DNA of 64,000 nucleotides from Rhododendron vialii. Taxonomy: Eukaryota > Streptophyta > Magnoliopsida > Ericales > Ericaceae. The position numbers and the translations under genes are program-made. Below are positions 25,047 to 37,918 of this stretch, piece after piece. The stretch lies in NCBI RefSeq assembly GCF_030253575.1, contig NC_080569.1, positions 3,535,501 to 3,599,500 on the forward strand. The letters are read 5' to 3'. The notes below the pieces were generated by a model. That model saw only the letters and a list, made by a program, of their open reading frames with translations, was not told the origin of the DNA and did no database searches. Every line of letters begins with the position of its first letter. The stretch's first letter is position 1.

Positions 25047-25280
25047 CCCTTTTTTAAGTTGTTGAGTAGAGAAGGAATAGTGTTTTTGGTACCAACTGTT
25101 GCACTGCTTAACGTGGTTTGTGTTGATGCTTTGCTTGAGTTGGATCCTCGGAAGTTTTCGAGTGACATTAGAAAATTCACATTGTTCACTTACCCCTCAT
25201 TGCATTCATTTCATGACTGTTTTCCAATTCCATTCCTGTAGGCTTTAAAAAGTTGAGCCAACTTGTGTTGGTAATTCCAT
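25047..25280 (+). repeat. Second copy of the segment at 15987-16200
   Basis: The two copies share about 200 bp, including tgttgagtagagaaggaata and gaaaa(c/t)tcac, and end near ggctttaaaaagttga. A 60-residue frame starts at 25059, but the equivalent frame is interrupted in the other copy, so coding is not supported. It is either an old duplicated gene fragment or a repeat of unknown type. Confidence 0.5.
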
Positions 25281-26150
25281 TAAGGATAATTTGCACTTAC
25301 ATCCCCTGCATAATCACCAACTTGAAGATACATCTCTAAAAAAAAGATCGATTAGACCTTTTTTAGATGGACAAAGGTCTATTTTGGCCTAATAAGTCAA
25401 ATGGCTTATTTTTTTTTGTATATTTTGTATTTGTTAATTTTTAGTTAGTTTTACCTTTATTCAAAGAAAATTTGAGTTTTCGATCATAATTTTTTACTTT
25501 TTAGATTCCTTTCGTCATGCTGAAGTAATTATTCACAAAAAAAAAATCGACAAAAAATTAACAAATGCAGAAAAAATTTAAATAAGGACAAATAAATAAG
25601 CCATTTGGCCGATTGAACTAAAAAGTGGCAATTTGCAACCCGATACATGAGTTCACCCATATCCGTTCATTTATAATCCAATCCAACCCGCCTATGTTGT
25701 TTTATGGGTTGAATCCATACGAACCCATATTTATATGAATTTAGATGGATTGAAAATGAGTTCAATACGAGTTGAAATTAAAAGACCCAGACTAACTAAC
25801 ACACGTTCACCGACTCTTCCAAAAACAACACTTTGTTTAGTTTTGAGAATTTTTCTGATGTAATTAGCGATAAAAAGTGAAGAGAGATAAATGATGAAAC
25901 TTATTGAAAACCGCAGAGAAATTTTTTTTCCTCATAATTTGGGAAAAAACAAAGTCAAAAGGTTTGCAAAAGCTGGACACAGCCCATACTATTTTCTGGG
26001 CCCAAACAAGGGTAATCAAGGACGGTCGCTGGGTTGGGCCCTTCAAGGCCCATTGGTTCTATCAATATGGGAAAAACTATCATTAACCCACTGGGTGAAA
26101 AAAACCAAAATTACCCAGTTGTAGCGGCGGTAGAACTTCTTTGTCCCGGT
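25281..26150 (+). other. Intergenic sequence upstream of ATG9
   Basis: Contains a degenerate gcaacccgatacatgag / aacccatatttatatg repeat tract (about 25630-25790) that looks like a worn transposon of the same type as other aaccc-rich elements in the window. No gene is visible. Confidence 0.4.
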
Positions 26151-28841
26151 CGGCGTGTTAGAGAGAGAGAGACGGACAGAGGGAGGAGAGAGAGGTAATA
26201 CCCCCTCTCTACGTCTCCTCGTCTTCTCTTCTCTTAAAAAACCGAGAGAGAGAGAGAGAGAGAGAGGCAAACGACACCGAAACGTTTCTCCCTATAATTA
26301 AAAAAAGAGATTGTTACAGCAAAAAAATTCCTCTTTCTCCCACGCAATCAAACCCTTCTCCTCTCTTCCCTCCCTCTTCTTCCTTCACCTCTATCCCCTC
26401 CTATATTTTTTCTTCGATTACTCTGAGTTTTGCGCGATTATTAACTGGGTTTCTTGAAAAGTCCCAAACTTTGAACTCTTCTGGGCAGCCCTTCACTTCA
26501 TCGGCCATAACTATTCGTGGGTTGCTGGTAAAAACCCCCCTTTTGTACTGTCTTTATTTTTTCGGCTTTCGAGTAATTATGACTTGTGGTTTACGTTGTT
26601 CTTGATTTTGTTTTTTCTGCCCCTTTTGTCTGGTTGATTTAGGTGTTGTTGATTGCTCTCGGTATGGGTATTTAGACTAGGTTGACTTGTAGTAGGGAAA
26701 TCAGCTCCTAATTTAGCTGGTTAGTGATTGTGCTGTGGTAAAGCTGCAATATTTAGTTGTTTGATTATTCTGCTTTGTTGGGAAAGATGCAATATTTAGT
26801 TGTTTGCTGTGTTACAAATTATCAGAAACCCAAGTTCTTAATTTATCTAGGTTAAACTTTTCTCTTTGCATTTGGAGGTAAAGTGATTTGAAACAATTGT
26901 TCTCCGGGTTATGTTTTCTGAGGTTGGTCCTCTTGTGTTTGTAGGCAGAGGCTTTGGGTGCATTGGATGTTTTGTGCAACAAAGCTGTTGGTATTTCTAG
27001 CATTAGCAGGGTTTTAAATAACGACCGTTACTTAATTGTATTACGCAACGGGATTTAGGGCCTTTGATACCGTCGGGATTTAGGGCTTTTGATACAGTTA
27101 TTTGTGTGCGTATCGGCTGATACTTACCGATTCTGTCCGATATCAGCCAATACAAGGCCGTATCACCATTACCGTTACGTTTTCCGATACCGCGAATAAA
27201 ACCCTAGGGCCTAGGCATTAGTATGGGCCCAAGTGGTTGGTATGACTAGTGAAGGCTTCCACCTGCATTCTTTGGTCTTTTAGTTTTGCATATGTTAAAT
27301 TCGTGTAGATATACTATTGGGTAGTTTGTTTCCTCATATTTTATCTAGACTTCAAATTACGGAAACACGAAACAAACTATCTGATGGACGCACTATTTGT
27401 AGAGCCAGCTTGTAAACAATGTGATGCCCTCATATTAATTTGTAGGCTACAAAGATATCTGGAATAAGTTAGTCATTGATGCCATAAAAAGCTGTAACTT
27501 TTACCAGCACTTTGTACGAAATTTTTGTGGTGACATTGTAAACATCGGAGGCTTCTCAGCTTCCAGACCCACAAGACTTTAAGAACCCTAAATGAAATAG
27601 TGGTTATGACTCATGATATTTTCTACAAGAAAATAAGCACCCTTTAGAGCTTCCCCCTCTCCCTTTTTGCTTTTGTATTTCACTACACTTTCCGGACCCG
27701 CTCCGTCTCCATTGGCACTCAATATTGAACTCACCATGGTAATTATAACGATCTAGCTGTTGAGGGCCTGTGGCATTGTTGACTAGTTGGGCTTTAGACT
27801 ATTTAACAGGAATTGATTTAATTGTCATTCACTGTGCCTCCATCTCATTTGTGAAATGGCTCTGAATCCTTGAGAATTTTCTCTCATCTATTCTACCTTA
27901 CAGAATGTATATTTGTACTCCTTGCAGATTTTGAATTGTAAACTTCTACAGTTTTCTAAAACAACTCTTGCAATTTATACCTTGGTGATATTCATCTTAC
28001 CTGTTGTAATGTAAAAAGTGCATCTCAGGAACAGGCACTATTTCAGGATTATAGAGGAGGAAGTTGGAACTGCTGCAAATTTCATCGCAGCTCCAGGGGT
28101 AGAATTGATTCTATTCTTACGGCTTACAAGGATTGTTACTGCAATTAATGCAAAGGTATATCTGTAATTGTGCACCTGGTAGAACCTGACTACTCAAATT
28201 GCTTACTTGTCAATGAGGTGGGATCTCCCGGAAACGTTACATATTGCTTGGGTGACAAAAAGGTCATCTTTCAGAAGCAAACTGCACCACACTTGAAATT
28301 TACTATGCTCCTATTTTCTCGAAAAACTTTCAAATTGCAAGGAAACTTTCAAAGTGGTCTGGTTCTCAGAATATACTTGCATTCGGTTATATAACTTGTA
28401 CTTACCTGGGGTTGTGTAGAAATAGTCTCTCTTGGATATGCCTCACCGAAATAAGTCCGAAATATAGTAAAACATATATGTGTAACGTGTCTTGATTGAG
28501 TTGGGTATCTTAGTATCTATGCTCTGATTATGGAGGTGGCAACTTTTTGTGTTTCAGTTTGCGGTTATGCTGTGAGATATATGGGACATGTATTATGTAT
28601 ACGTTTACATGATTGGAGAATGTTGCATTGGGCTAATTTCTAAAATTTGGTTGTCTGTGTTGAAAGTATGTGTCTGTGTTGGTACTCTGCTGGTATTCAT
28701 GGTATGCTTGTAATTGAAGCAGATTGTGAATAATAGAGGGAATAACCCATTGTTCTTCCTCCTTACAGCCCATGCTGTAATCATTCATGCACATCGGGGA
28801 ATGGACTGGCTGTGTTCTCCTGCTGCAATTGTTTGTAAATA
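26150..28841 (+). promoter_or_regulatory. ATG9 promoter-proximal region and predicted three-exon 5' leader
   Basis: A pyrimidine-rich stretch with GA microsatellites (26244-26267) precedes a likely first leader exon ending at 26527 (donor gctg|gtaaaa). A second non-coding exon is predicted at about 28029 or 28047 (cag) to 28155 (caaag|gtatat). A third starts at 28769 after ccttacag and runs into the CDS at 28842. A short DNA-transposon remnant (27008-27205) lies in the first leader intron. Leader introns are common in plant ATG9 genes; these boundaries are predictions from splice consensus only. Confidence 0.5.
27008..27205. mobile_element. Short terminal-inverted-repeat element in the ATG9 leader intron
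   Basis: It begins agggttttaaataacg and ends cgcgaataaaaccct, giving inverted ends AGGGTTTTA / TAAAACCCT. The interior repeats gatacc and cgatat words (tttgatacc, gccgtatcacc). It has no coding capacity. The target duplication is uncertain: gcattag words lie on both sides, but not directly next to the ends. Confidence 0.5.
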
Positions 28842-28867
28842 ATGTTCAGTGGGGCAAAGGGTGTTAA
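28772..28867 (+). promoter_or_regulatory. Upstream ORFs in the last leader exon of ATG9
   Basis: Three ATGs precede the ATG9 start in the predicted last leader exon. The first gives a minimal ATG CTG TAA (28772-28780). The second opens a 26-residue frame (28787-28867) that overlaps the main start in another frame. The third (28801-28842) encodes 13 residues and its TAA overlaps the ATG9 ATG by one base (TAATG). Such frames usually lower or condition initiation at the main start. Whether they are translated depends on the transcript start and splicing. Confidence 0.55.
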
Positions 28868-31800
28868 TGCTCTTCACATATTTAAATGGAAATGGCGTGG
28901 TGAATCATCTTTAACAACTGGACTGCTTGATGACGTGCATCATGGGATTGAATTGTCAGACTACCGAAGAGCTCCAAGTCCTGGTAGTGAAAGCCCTTCT
29001 GGGCTTCTTAATGGTGAGAGCTTGAATGTGGAACCAATAGCGGATTTGGACCTGTATTTTGAGAGGCTTTACAGCTACTATTGTGAGAAAGGGCTTTGGT
29101 GCATTATCATAAAATGGATAGTAGAGCTCTTGAGCCTAGCTTTTACCATATGTTTCTCGGGATTTTTCTTGTTATTTGTCGATTGGAGTGGACTTCGCAA
29201 TGCAAAATGTGGGATCGATGCAGTTGAATCTGGAATGATGAAGCCCTGCGATCTGGCTAAGGAAGCTCTTTATCCGCATCCTTTAGTCCCTCTGACGCTT
29301 TCAAAAGCTATTATTGTTGGGTATTTGGGAATATTTTCTATCTACTGGATCTTCTGTTTTTTAAGGTTCTTTGCACAGCTGAAGGACACTTTAAAAATCC
29401 GTCAGTTTTACTACAACAGGTACGTCAGAGCAACGGAGATTATTTTGATAATAGCATTTTTGTCCCTCTTGTGTTTCGATGCGGGGGAGTGCTAATAGTG
29501 TCAGTATGATTTTGTTATTGAATAGTAGATAAGTTTTCTTCTTCATTTTGTAAGCAATAAGCAAGTTTATCATGTCTCTCTGCAGTCTCCGTGTGACTGA
29601 TAATGAAATTCAGACCATGCCATGGGCGTCCATTCTTGAAAAGGTTGTTCAGTTGCAAAGTTCACAACAACTCTGTGTAGTGAAGGATCTTTCGGCTCAC
29701 GATGTGGTGATGCGTTTGATGCGCAAAGAGAACTACTTGATTGGAATGCTGAACAAAGGTGTACTTGCTTTTCCAATCTCTCAATGGGTCCCAGGTGCTG
29801 GGCCAACGGTAAAATTTGGCCCAAATGGTACACGATACCGCCTGATGCTGACAAAGACATTGGAATGGACCTTAAATTGGTGTATACTTCAGAGTATGTT
29901 TGACAGGTGTGTTACCTTTTACATGAGGACAAGTCTAGCCTGGTAAATGCTTTGCAATCTAAGAAGCACAAACATGTGTCCGTGCATTTTGAAAATTAGG
30001 ACAGTGGTGCTTTGAATAAGAAAAGAGTATGTAGGGACTTTTACTGTTATAAATTGTAAAATCATATGGAAAATTGTTTCTATCGCACTAAATAAGCATC
30101 GATTAACTACGCATGGATTACAATTTTGAAACTGCCCCAGAATTTTGGAATTCCAATTGTCATCCTAACGTGTCCCCAAGGTGTCCAAGCATGTCCGATT
30201 GAAGAATATATATTAAAGAAAATGGATACATATTTGGGTGTGTTTGACACGTGTCCAGATTGTGACTGTGCCCCATAGACATCCACAAATGATTGGTAGT
30301 TTCAAGTAAACTGTGTCTAGTTTTCTTCATGACAGTTCTGAATTTACTCCAAAGAATGTTTTTATACCTTTGTGGCAGAAACTTTTGTGTTAGGAGGGAC
30401 TTCATTTCCAATCCTAGAACATTAAAGAAGAGGCTTATGGTGGTTGGGCTTGCAATGCTCCTTCTTTCTCCATTTCTTGTCATCTTCATGCTGGTATATC
30501 TTTTTCTAAGGCATGCTGAACAGTTCTATAATCATCCAAGCACTGCATCATCTCAAAGGTGGTCAAATCTCTCCAAGTGGATATTTAGAGAATTTAACGA
30601 GGTATCTTTATTTCCCCTTGTTTTACTTGCTCGTGTTACTGCTGCTAGATAGATTAGATTTGAATCTGTTACTTGTGTCTAGGCTGTGGCTTCTCATTCA
30701 GAAGTCTTCATTGATGGGATATGGGAAGTCAAACTGCATTAGTTTTGTGAGGTTCAAATGTTTTCAGTTCCTGTTCTAATAAAGATTGAGAAATTTTTTT
30801 GTGGTAGTTTTGTTATGACTCTGATGATGTCCTTTACCAGAACTTGTTATTGCTTGACCTAGACACCAACATATAGACGACAATTTATGAACTTATATGT
30901 GACTAAAGAATATGTGAGTTTTTAACTTTAAAGCAGAAGAAAAACTGCTGCAATTAACCTTTTTGGTTTTTAAGTTAAGGTTTACTTCTCAGTTTTGTGC
31001 ACAGTAAATGTAGGCAAGCACATATGACCATCTATTCATAAGGTTCATGGGTAGACTTTGGTTTTGTAACCTTTTATGTGCATTATTTGTTGTACTGTTT
31101 CAAAGACTGGTTGCTTCGGTAAAAGCCTCCTTTGCTGTGGACGTTTCTCTATATTCTTCTCTTTCTGGGTTTGTTATCCTGTTTGGAATGATCGATTCTT
31201 GCCAGTATGTTTCCGTCGTTTGGTTATTTCCTCTTCCAACTTTTTTGAAGGTTTTGCCTCTGCTACAGTTATTAAGTAGTTTCTTCATTCTAGTTGTGTT
31301 GGTTTCACAATAGAATGTCCCTGACATCCTATTGTCTTCCTATTTCAGGTTGACCATTTATTCAAACACCGAATCAACAACAGTGTGATGCATGCTTCTG
31401 ATTACCTAAAGCAATTCCCCTCTCCTATTATAACTATCATCGCAAAGTTCATATCTTTCGTTTCTGGTGGCTTTGCTGCTATTCTGATTATCATTGCTTT
31501 TCTGGAAGAATCTCTGCTGGAAGGCCATGTAATGTATCTACATTTGTATCACCGTGAATATGTAGTTTAGACCTCAATGATTTTTTCCCAGTTCAGATAG
31601 GGTAGGGTTATCCCCATTTTTATGCAACTTTGTTTCATATGCTGCAGATTTTTGGTCGCAACTTGTTCTGGTATGCTGCCGTTTTTGGAACAATAACAGC
31701 TATTAGCCGGGCTGCAGTGACAGAGGAGCTTCTGGTACTGGATCCACACGGGGCAATGTCTCTGGTAGTCCAGCATACACACTATATGCCAAAGAGATGG

Positions 31801-34171
31801 CGTGGGAAAGAAAATACGGAGACTGTACGCCTGGAGTTTGAAACTCTGTTTCAGGTAAGCCTGCTGAAATATTGAAATCTGGTTTTGAGTGGTTTGGAGT
31901 ACCTCCTGGTGAATTTGTCGCCTCCGCATTGTAGGTTGGATAGGACCAGCTAGTTTATGGTCATTTGGAGAGAAAAAATGCAGTAGGTGAAGAAGATAGT
32001 GATAGAAATTTGATAAGTTGTGAGAAAAGTTATTCACTTTGTCATTAGGTTTGCAATTTAATTTTAATTTAACTATGAGCAACTCTTTTTTTCTCCCGCG
32101 TATCATCCATTATATTCATATTTTTTACACATGAAGTGCAGGAAACAAAGATATTTTGTTTGTACAACTAGGTCTTAGAACCTTGCCATCTTCCTCTGTA
32201 ATTTTTCAGCATTTCTACATGACATAAGAGTTTCCTTCTTAAGTCTCCTCGAACAGTAACAAGGTTAATATTGTTCTTTGATGATTTTACTGTTTATGTT
32301 ACTAAAATTTGTTGCTCTGCAGTACTCCGGAATGATGCTAATAGAAGAGATGGCCTCAATCTTTCTCACTCCCTATTTGCTCTTATTTGTTGTCCCCAAG
32401 GTTATTATTCATTATATCTCTTATTTAAATCCAAACCATGATTATAGTTCTTCGACTGAGCAGCTTTATCAACCTTGCAGCGAGTAGACGACATTCTGCA
32501 GTTCATTGCAGATTTCACGGTAAATGTTGAAGGTGTTGGTCATGTATGCAGGTTAGTATTTGACTGTTTGTATTTTTGTTATTTATAAATGGCATTTAGG
32601 TAGCATGTCAGTTATGTTGCTCTGCTCGCATTGGCAATTTTGCAGAAATTAATTACTATTTCTCTCTCGATTCCGACAGCTTAAGTGTCTTTGACTTTCA
32701 AAATCATGGCAATGGCAATTACGGTGCGCCTTACAGCTCACCAAGCATTAAGAGGAGTTCCCAAGGGAAAATGGAGAAATCATTCTTGAGGTAAAATACC
32801 ATTGAGTTTCTCGTTGGATGGATTTTGACGGTCATTCCACCTCATCTTCCCTAATTATATCAGTTGATTTGAACTTGGGGTATCTGTAATATTTTGGCTA
32901 TTCTAATATAAGAGGAATTTTCAAGTGAGGGATCCCTCATTTTGTTAAAATGAGGGACTTTCATTTCCCGATCAAATTTTGAAAATCCGAACCGTTCAAT
33001 GTGTGTAGAACGTAATTTTAAGGGTCCCTGCGAGAAATCAGCAAAAAAAATGACCGGGAAGTGCGTCATCCGAGCAGTTTTTTCCCGGTCATTTTTTTTT
33101 GAACCGTTCAATGAAAACTGCTTGGATGAAGCCCTTCCCGGTCATTTTTTTTGCTGATTTCTCGTGGGGACCCTTAAAATCACGTTCTGATCACTTTGAG
33201 CGGCTCGGATTATCGAAATTCAATCGGGAAGGGGAGTCCCGCATTTTAATAAAATGAGGGATCCCTCACCGGAACCTAACTCTCTAATATAATCCTGACT
33301 TGCTATTCTAACTTTTGGCAGCTTTAAGAGTAGCTATCCTACATGGGAACCAAACGCTGAAGGGAAGCAATTCCTCTTGACCCTTAAAAAATTCAGGGAC
33401 CAAATGCTACAAGGACATGAAACAAGACCGGCATATTCCCCTCCTAGGATGCAGCAATGGACCCCACGTTCCAGAGGCCTTGGGGACAGAAACAGCTTCC
33501 TGTCAAGAGGAACTCCCCAGAACATTCCAGGAACCGGCTTCCATTTAGGTTCAATGTGGATGATCGAGGCTGATCCAAAGAATCCAAAGAATTACCCTTA
33601 TATCCTTGATTGGTATTATACCTCTCGACCTCATCATGCGACTGATAATTCAAGAGATGTTCCCCCAGGACCCTTTGACATTGCTGCGGAAGGGTCAAGA
33701 GAGTTTTGGGTGCCACCACATTTGCCCCAAAACGAAGCAAAATATGAAGAAAATTGGAGCCATCTCTTTGAGGACCGATCACAGAGTCATTTGGAAGCTT
33801 CTACATCAGCTCCTTTCTTCCGTGAAAGTGTCTTACACCATCAGGACTCGAGTAACATGGAACAACACCCTAATAAGAGCCATTGGTGGGCTAGAAGTCG
33901 CCAACATGGTGTAGACCCCAAAACAAGTTTCCTTGAGCCTCCGAATTTCGCCCACAATACTTCTCATAATTATTATGATAATCTCTCAGATAGAAGCTTA
34001 TTAGAGGAGGAAGAACACCACTTAGACTGGAGAAATTCTCAGGGTTTGTCTCGGACCTTTTACATGAACGATTTGGAGGCAGGTGGAGAATTCGATCTTC
34101 CTTTCGATGACATATACAGTAGACCTTCGGAGAGCCCGACTAGGAATTTTGATCCCGCAAGCTCTGTGTGA
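28842..34171 (+). CDS. ATG9: Autophagy-related protein 9 (ATG9), nine exons, 872 aa
   Basis: ATG9 is the multispanning membrane protein and lipid scramblase of autophagy, carried on Golgi-derived vesicles that seed the phagophore. Exons inferred from GT-AG sites with phase kept throughout: 28842-29419, 29586-29906, 30379-30601, 31349-31528, 31648-31854, 32323-32400, 32481-32551, 32680-32790, 33322-34171. The joined 2619-bp frame gives 872 residues, close to the Arabidopsis protein (about 866). Recognisable stretches are YFERLYSYYCEKGLW (about 72-86), DNEIQTMPW in exon 2, NFCVRRDF, LLEGHIFGRNLFWYAAVFGT across exons 4/5, and the Ser/Pro/His-rich C-terminal tail in exon 9. Hydrophobic segments lie near 88-113, 155-177, 319-343, 408-427 and 440-456. 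The gene appears complete and undamaged. Intron 8 carries a MITE. Confidence 0.95.
32912..33282. mobile_element. Mutator-type MITE in the last ATG9 intron, family member 3
   Basis: A 371-bp element flanked by the direct repeat TCTAATATAA (32902-32911 and 33283-33292), 9-10 bp as for Mutator-like elements. Its terminal inverted repeats share gtgagggatccctcatttt followed by ttaaaatg.gggact. The interior arms (gaacgtaattttaagggtcc and cccttaaaatcacgttctga, with tgaccggga cores) match the elements at 21084 and 22952. Because its arms pair along nearly the full length, the spliced-out intron would contain a strong hairpin. Confidence 0.8.
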
Positions 34172-36904
34172 TCAAGTTGCCTCTGTTCCACGAGGTTTGT
34201 GCAGATGAATAATTCACCAAATCATGTGGATGGGTTTCCAAGTCTGGGCCATGATCTTTACGCTTCTCATACCGACCGGAGGCTCAATATTCTTTGTTGT
34301 ATATAAGTTCATTGTCAAGTAATTGTGAACAGGCTTTGATTTGGAGGGTAATAGGGGGGACCCTAGAGTCTCTCCTAGCCTTCTGAAAATGTGAAAACAG
34401 AACCAGGCCCATTTGATTTATCATCTTGGTTTCATCCAAATGAAGATACTATATGTGTACATTGTGGGGTCATTGGAATTTACCCTAAAATGATAGGATG
34501 ACATGAGTTCCACCATTGTCCTAATGGTATTTCTAAAATACTATTGCCACGTCTTTCAATGGATTTTCTATGGGAGAAATATGAGTTATTGCATAAAGCT
34601 CTGCAAGCTATCAGGCTCTACGATGTGTTGGAACTGGGAATCTGAAGCTGTTTCATTTATCAATAAAGACTTTTATTCTTGATGGAGCTCATTTGAATAC
34701 TTGTACTTCTGGTCAAAGCTTAGGATTCTAGTTGAGCATTGGTATATTTTGAAGTGTGAGCTTGTGACAAGGGTGGATCGAATTAGATCTCCAAAAGTCA
34801 AACAAGATATACCAATTTTATGACTTCAATTCAGTTCAATCTAGTAATAAAATGCCCCAGCCCACGTGAAGGCGCTTTTCATTAAAATAAAAAAAGCTCC
34901 TGTGAAGGCAACGCGTTATTTTTTCAAGAGAAGTTCCCCTCGAGGTTCACTATGTATCCTTAGGTACTTATTATGAGATTTATGGGCACTATCGAATAGC
35001 AAAAAAAAAAAAATTCTTTTCTTTATGTATGAAACACTGTCATACAAGACTTTTGCCGGTCTTGTTCCCATGGCTGTTTGGGGACTAGTTCCCTAGAAGC
35101 ATATCGGGCCTATGAGCAAGTGGAAGATAATCCAACTTGGGAACAATGAAGACCCATAATCTATTGCTTCTGTTTTCCACTCAATCGTCAACCGTATGAT
35201 GTCGTTTGTTTTATCGGATACGAGCATCTTATTATATTGCATAAAGGAAAATTCTAAAATCAGCCCAATGGGCTGACGATAGTAGGTGTGTGAATGTGTA
35301 TTAAAAGATGTAAAAAGTACACAAAAATACGTGTTTTTCTTGTCTTTTAATGTGTTTATCGTCAGCCCAGTGGACTGACAATAGCAAGACCGTTACATAA
35401 ATACGGTGATCAAATATACCTCATTCAATTAAAAAAGTTACTGCCTAAATTAAACGTGGCTCGGATATATGTTCTCACATAATACGGGTATACAATAACA
35501 CGGTGTTAATAATCCCATCCCTATTATGACAATTATTGTCCTGCTAGTATGTTGGGTACGGATATAAGGTAATTGGCTTGACAGTTGACACGAGAAAAGG
35601 AAAATGAGTGATCATTGCCCACAAGGGTAGAGAGTTGCACAAGGGGCCCTCTACCGGGGCCTCTGTTCCATGGGTGAGAATCACAATCATCTTCATTCGT
35701 GAAGAACAAGATAACTCAATTCCTGATAGTAAAAAGAGAGTTCTTTCCGTTTCATAATGGTTTGAGGCAATTATTCTGACACCCACGCCAACATTTCTGC
35801 TGACAGACTAAAAAACCCCCCAACATTTGCAAATGATTCTCTGGCGGGACCATCGGAATGAACGGTCTGGATTATCGAGTGATTTGAATAGATGAGATAT
35901 ATGGAGGGGAGTTCATTTGCTGAGACTAATTAGAAAAGTTACTGACTTGCTCTCTCTAGTGCGTGCGTCGCACGCTTGGTGACCGCTCCAGTTGACGTCA
36001 CCACTTGACGCATCAGATAAGGCCGTTATCGTGGATGTGCATGAGCTGTCACCCATGTCTGCTCGTGCCCTAACCATTCCAAGTGACATCACAACCGAAG
36101 TAGGGACCAAGACAGTTAAACTCACGCAGATGAGCTCACTCGCATGAGTTGGCCAAACCTAAAGTCGGAACCTCGTGAGTTGATTGTTGACTTCAGTATG
36201 AGTTGGTGGTTGGATACTTCACGTCCGAAGGTTGCCGTTGCCGAGCCTAGTTGTCCAAACCTAAGAGTTCGATGCCAGACCTGACCAGACTAGACAAAAT
36301 CGATGGACTAGGCTCGACCTTCCGCCGAGCGTATCAAGTCTTACCGAACCGAAATATTCGGCCACAACGGTATCTTTTCTCTCATGTAAACTTTTGAGTG
36401 GGGCTACGAATACAGATTTTTGTACACAAATGGATCCCAAATAATCCGCCACATATGGAGATGCGTGTAGATCTCACACGATGCACTACATACATTGGCT
36501 TACGGTAAATATCTAGGCACCCATAGAAGAGAAATGGTGTAGCGAGCGACGAAATGCTTTTGAAAGTTGAAATAAATTTGGAGATTCTCAAATAGGTCAA
36601 CCTTTTAAAGTGCTATTGAATCTATGGACGGACAAGAGACAACTTGACAAACTGCAACATCTTAGTACTCAAAACAAAAGAATGTAAATGAGATTCTTGT
36701 AGCAGCAGCGAGCGAAATGGGAGCAGCCTAATCTGCGAAAACGAACAGCTTTTGGACACACCTTTGTCGGAAACATCCTCCTAAACCTTTTCCATGACAA
36801 ACTAAGTCCACTTATACAACATTTTCACTATCTCAATCACAAAAAACAAATAAAAACATAAACAAATTAGAAAAAACTTTACACTAATTTGCAATCTAAA
36901 TGGG
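34172..36904 (+). other. Intergenic: ATG9 3' region, a small MITE, otherwise nothing recognised
   Basis: The first 150-200 bp after the ATG9 stop are probably its 3' UTR. A small MITE lies at 35255-35389. The rest has only short, unconvincing frames on either strand. The 3' UTR of the ATL gene probably occupies the last part (from the right, below 36905). Confidence 0.5.
35255..35389. mobile_element. Small MITE with palindromic termini
   Basis: Its left arm cagcccaatgggctgacgat (35261-35280) is mirrored by atcgtcagcccagtggactg (35358-35377). Each arm is itself a near palindrome. About 75 bp of AT-rich spacer lies between. No coding capacity; the target duplication was not identified. Confidence 0.6.
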
Positions 36905-37918
36905 CTAAAACTCAACAGGAAGAACAGCACTTCTAGACCCCCTCCCATTTCCAAACGGGAAAAACTGTCTTCTGCCTCTGCTACTTGACTCTCCCCTGCT
37001 TCTAACCTCACTCTGACTCCCACTCTGTCTTATAATCTCTTGAACTGCCAAATAAACATGCGGATCCGCTGCCGAATCCAACGAGAAAGATCTCCTCATC
37101 GGCTGAACGCAAAACCGATCGTCTTTCTCTCTCATCGTATCGATGCACTCATCCCCCATTATCGAGACCCGGCGGAACTTCCCCTGTTTCCCCTGTTTTT
37201 TCACATTCCCAATCTTGATCAACTCATCAAATTTCCTCCCCACCTCCCTCTGCTCACTTCTTTCTCGTATCCCATTCGTCAACTCAATCACCACAAAGTC
37301 ATCATCACCGCCCAAAAGGGCATCGAACGGCTCCTGAGGCGAAGAATTTGGAGCGACAATCCGATCAATCAGACACCTGGTCTCACCCGAAATGCTCGTC
37401 CTACAAAGCGGGCAGTTGGCATTGCTTTGTAGCCATATGTCGATGCAATCCAAATGAAACCCGTGCCCGCATTTCGGGAGCACTCTCAAAACATCCTGTT
37501 CTTGAAACTCACTCAGACACACAATGCACTTGTTAATGAACTCCTCTCTATCCCGGTTTTCGATTTTCCTGTACTGGAAAGTGGGTATTTCTCGGATCAA
37601 GAATTCGTCTAGGCCGTGGCTCGAGGGGGAGTAGGCGGTGAGTGGGTCGTCGGTGGGTGGCGGTGGGGGCCGGCGGGGGAGGGAGAAGCGGCGGAGTGGG
37701 TCAAGTTGTTGCCAAGTGAAGCAGCATTTGGCTAGGAGGATGTAGTAGATGACTAGCAGAAATGCTGTGGCGAATATGCAGAGGATTGAGATGGGGAGGA
37801 TGGGGAAGCTGCTGTTGTGTGAGGTGGGGAGCAGGGGAGGTTGGGTTTGGGGGTTTTTGATTGGAGGGAGGGGTTGGGATTCATGGTTGTAGATCATGTG
37901 TTTGTGAAATGGAACCAT
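36905..37918 (-). CDS. ATL-family RING-H2 finger E3 ubiquitin ligase, membrane-anchored, 337 aa
   Basis: A single uninterrupted frame, as usual for this intronless family. It has a Pro-rich N-terminus, one transmembrane segment (about 38-63), a basic/Pro-rich stretch with PRRPPPPP (81-88), and the family GLD motif [19 protein letters not shown] (100-118). The RING-H2 finger has C131, C134, C150, H152, H155, C158, C169 and C172, with W162 in the E2-contact position. The Ser/Arg-rich tail is variable in the family. ATL proteins ubiquitinate membrane-associated targets and often act in defence or carbon/nitrogen signalling; this gene's substrate cannot be told. I chose the first Met because it places the TM segment and GLD motif at normal distances. 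Which ATL number it corresponds to is not determined. Confidence 0.93.
   Translation of the reverse strand: MVPFHKHMIYNHESQPLPPIKNPQTQPPLLPTSHNSSFPILPISILCIFATAFLLVIYYILLAKCCFTWQQLDPLRRFSLPRRPPPPPTDDPLTAYSPSSHGLDEFLIREIPTFQYRKIENRDREEFINKCIVCLSEFQEQDVLRVLPKCGHGFHLDCIDIWLQSNANCPLCRTSISGETRCLIDRIVAPNSSPQEPFDALLGGDDDFVVIELTNGIRERSEQREVGRKFDELIKIGNVKKQGKQGKFRRVSIMGDECIDTMREKDDRFCVQPMRRSFSLDSAADPHVYLAVQEIIRQSGSQSEVRSRGESSSRGRRQFFPFGNGRGSRSAVLPVEF

Noticed and set aside
33444..33782. 112-codon minus-strand frame over ATG9
   Set aside because: Antisense shadow of ATG9 exon 9.
37040..37432. 130-codon + strand frame
   Set aside because: Antisense to the ATL gene's coding sequence.
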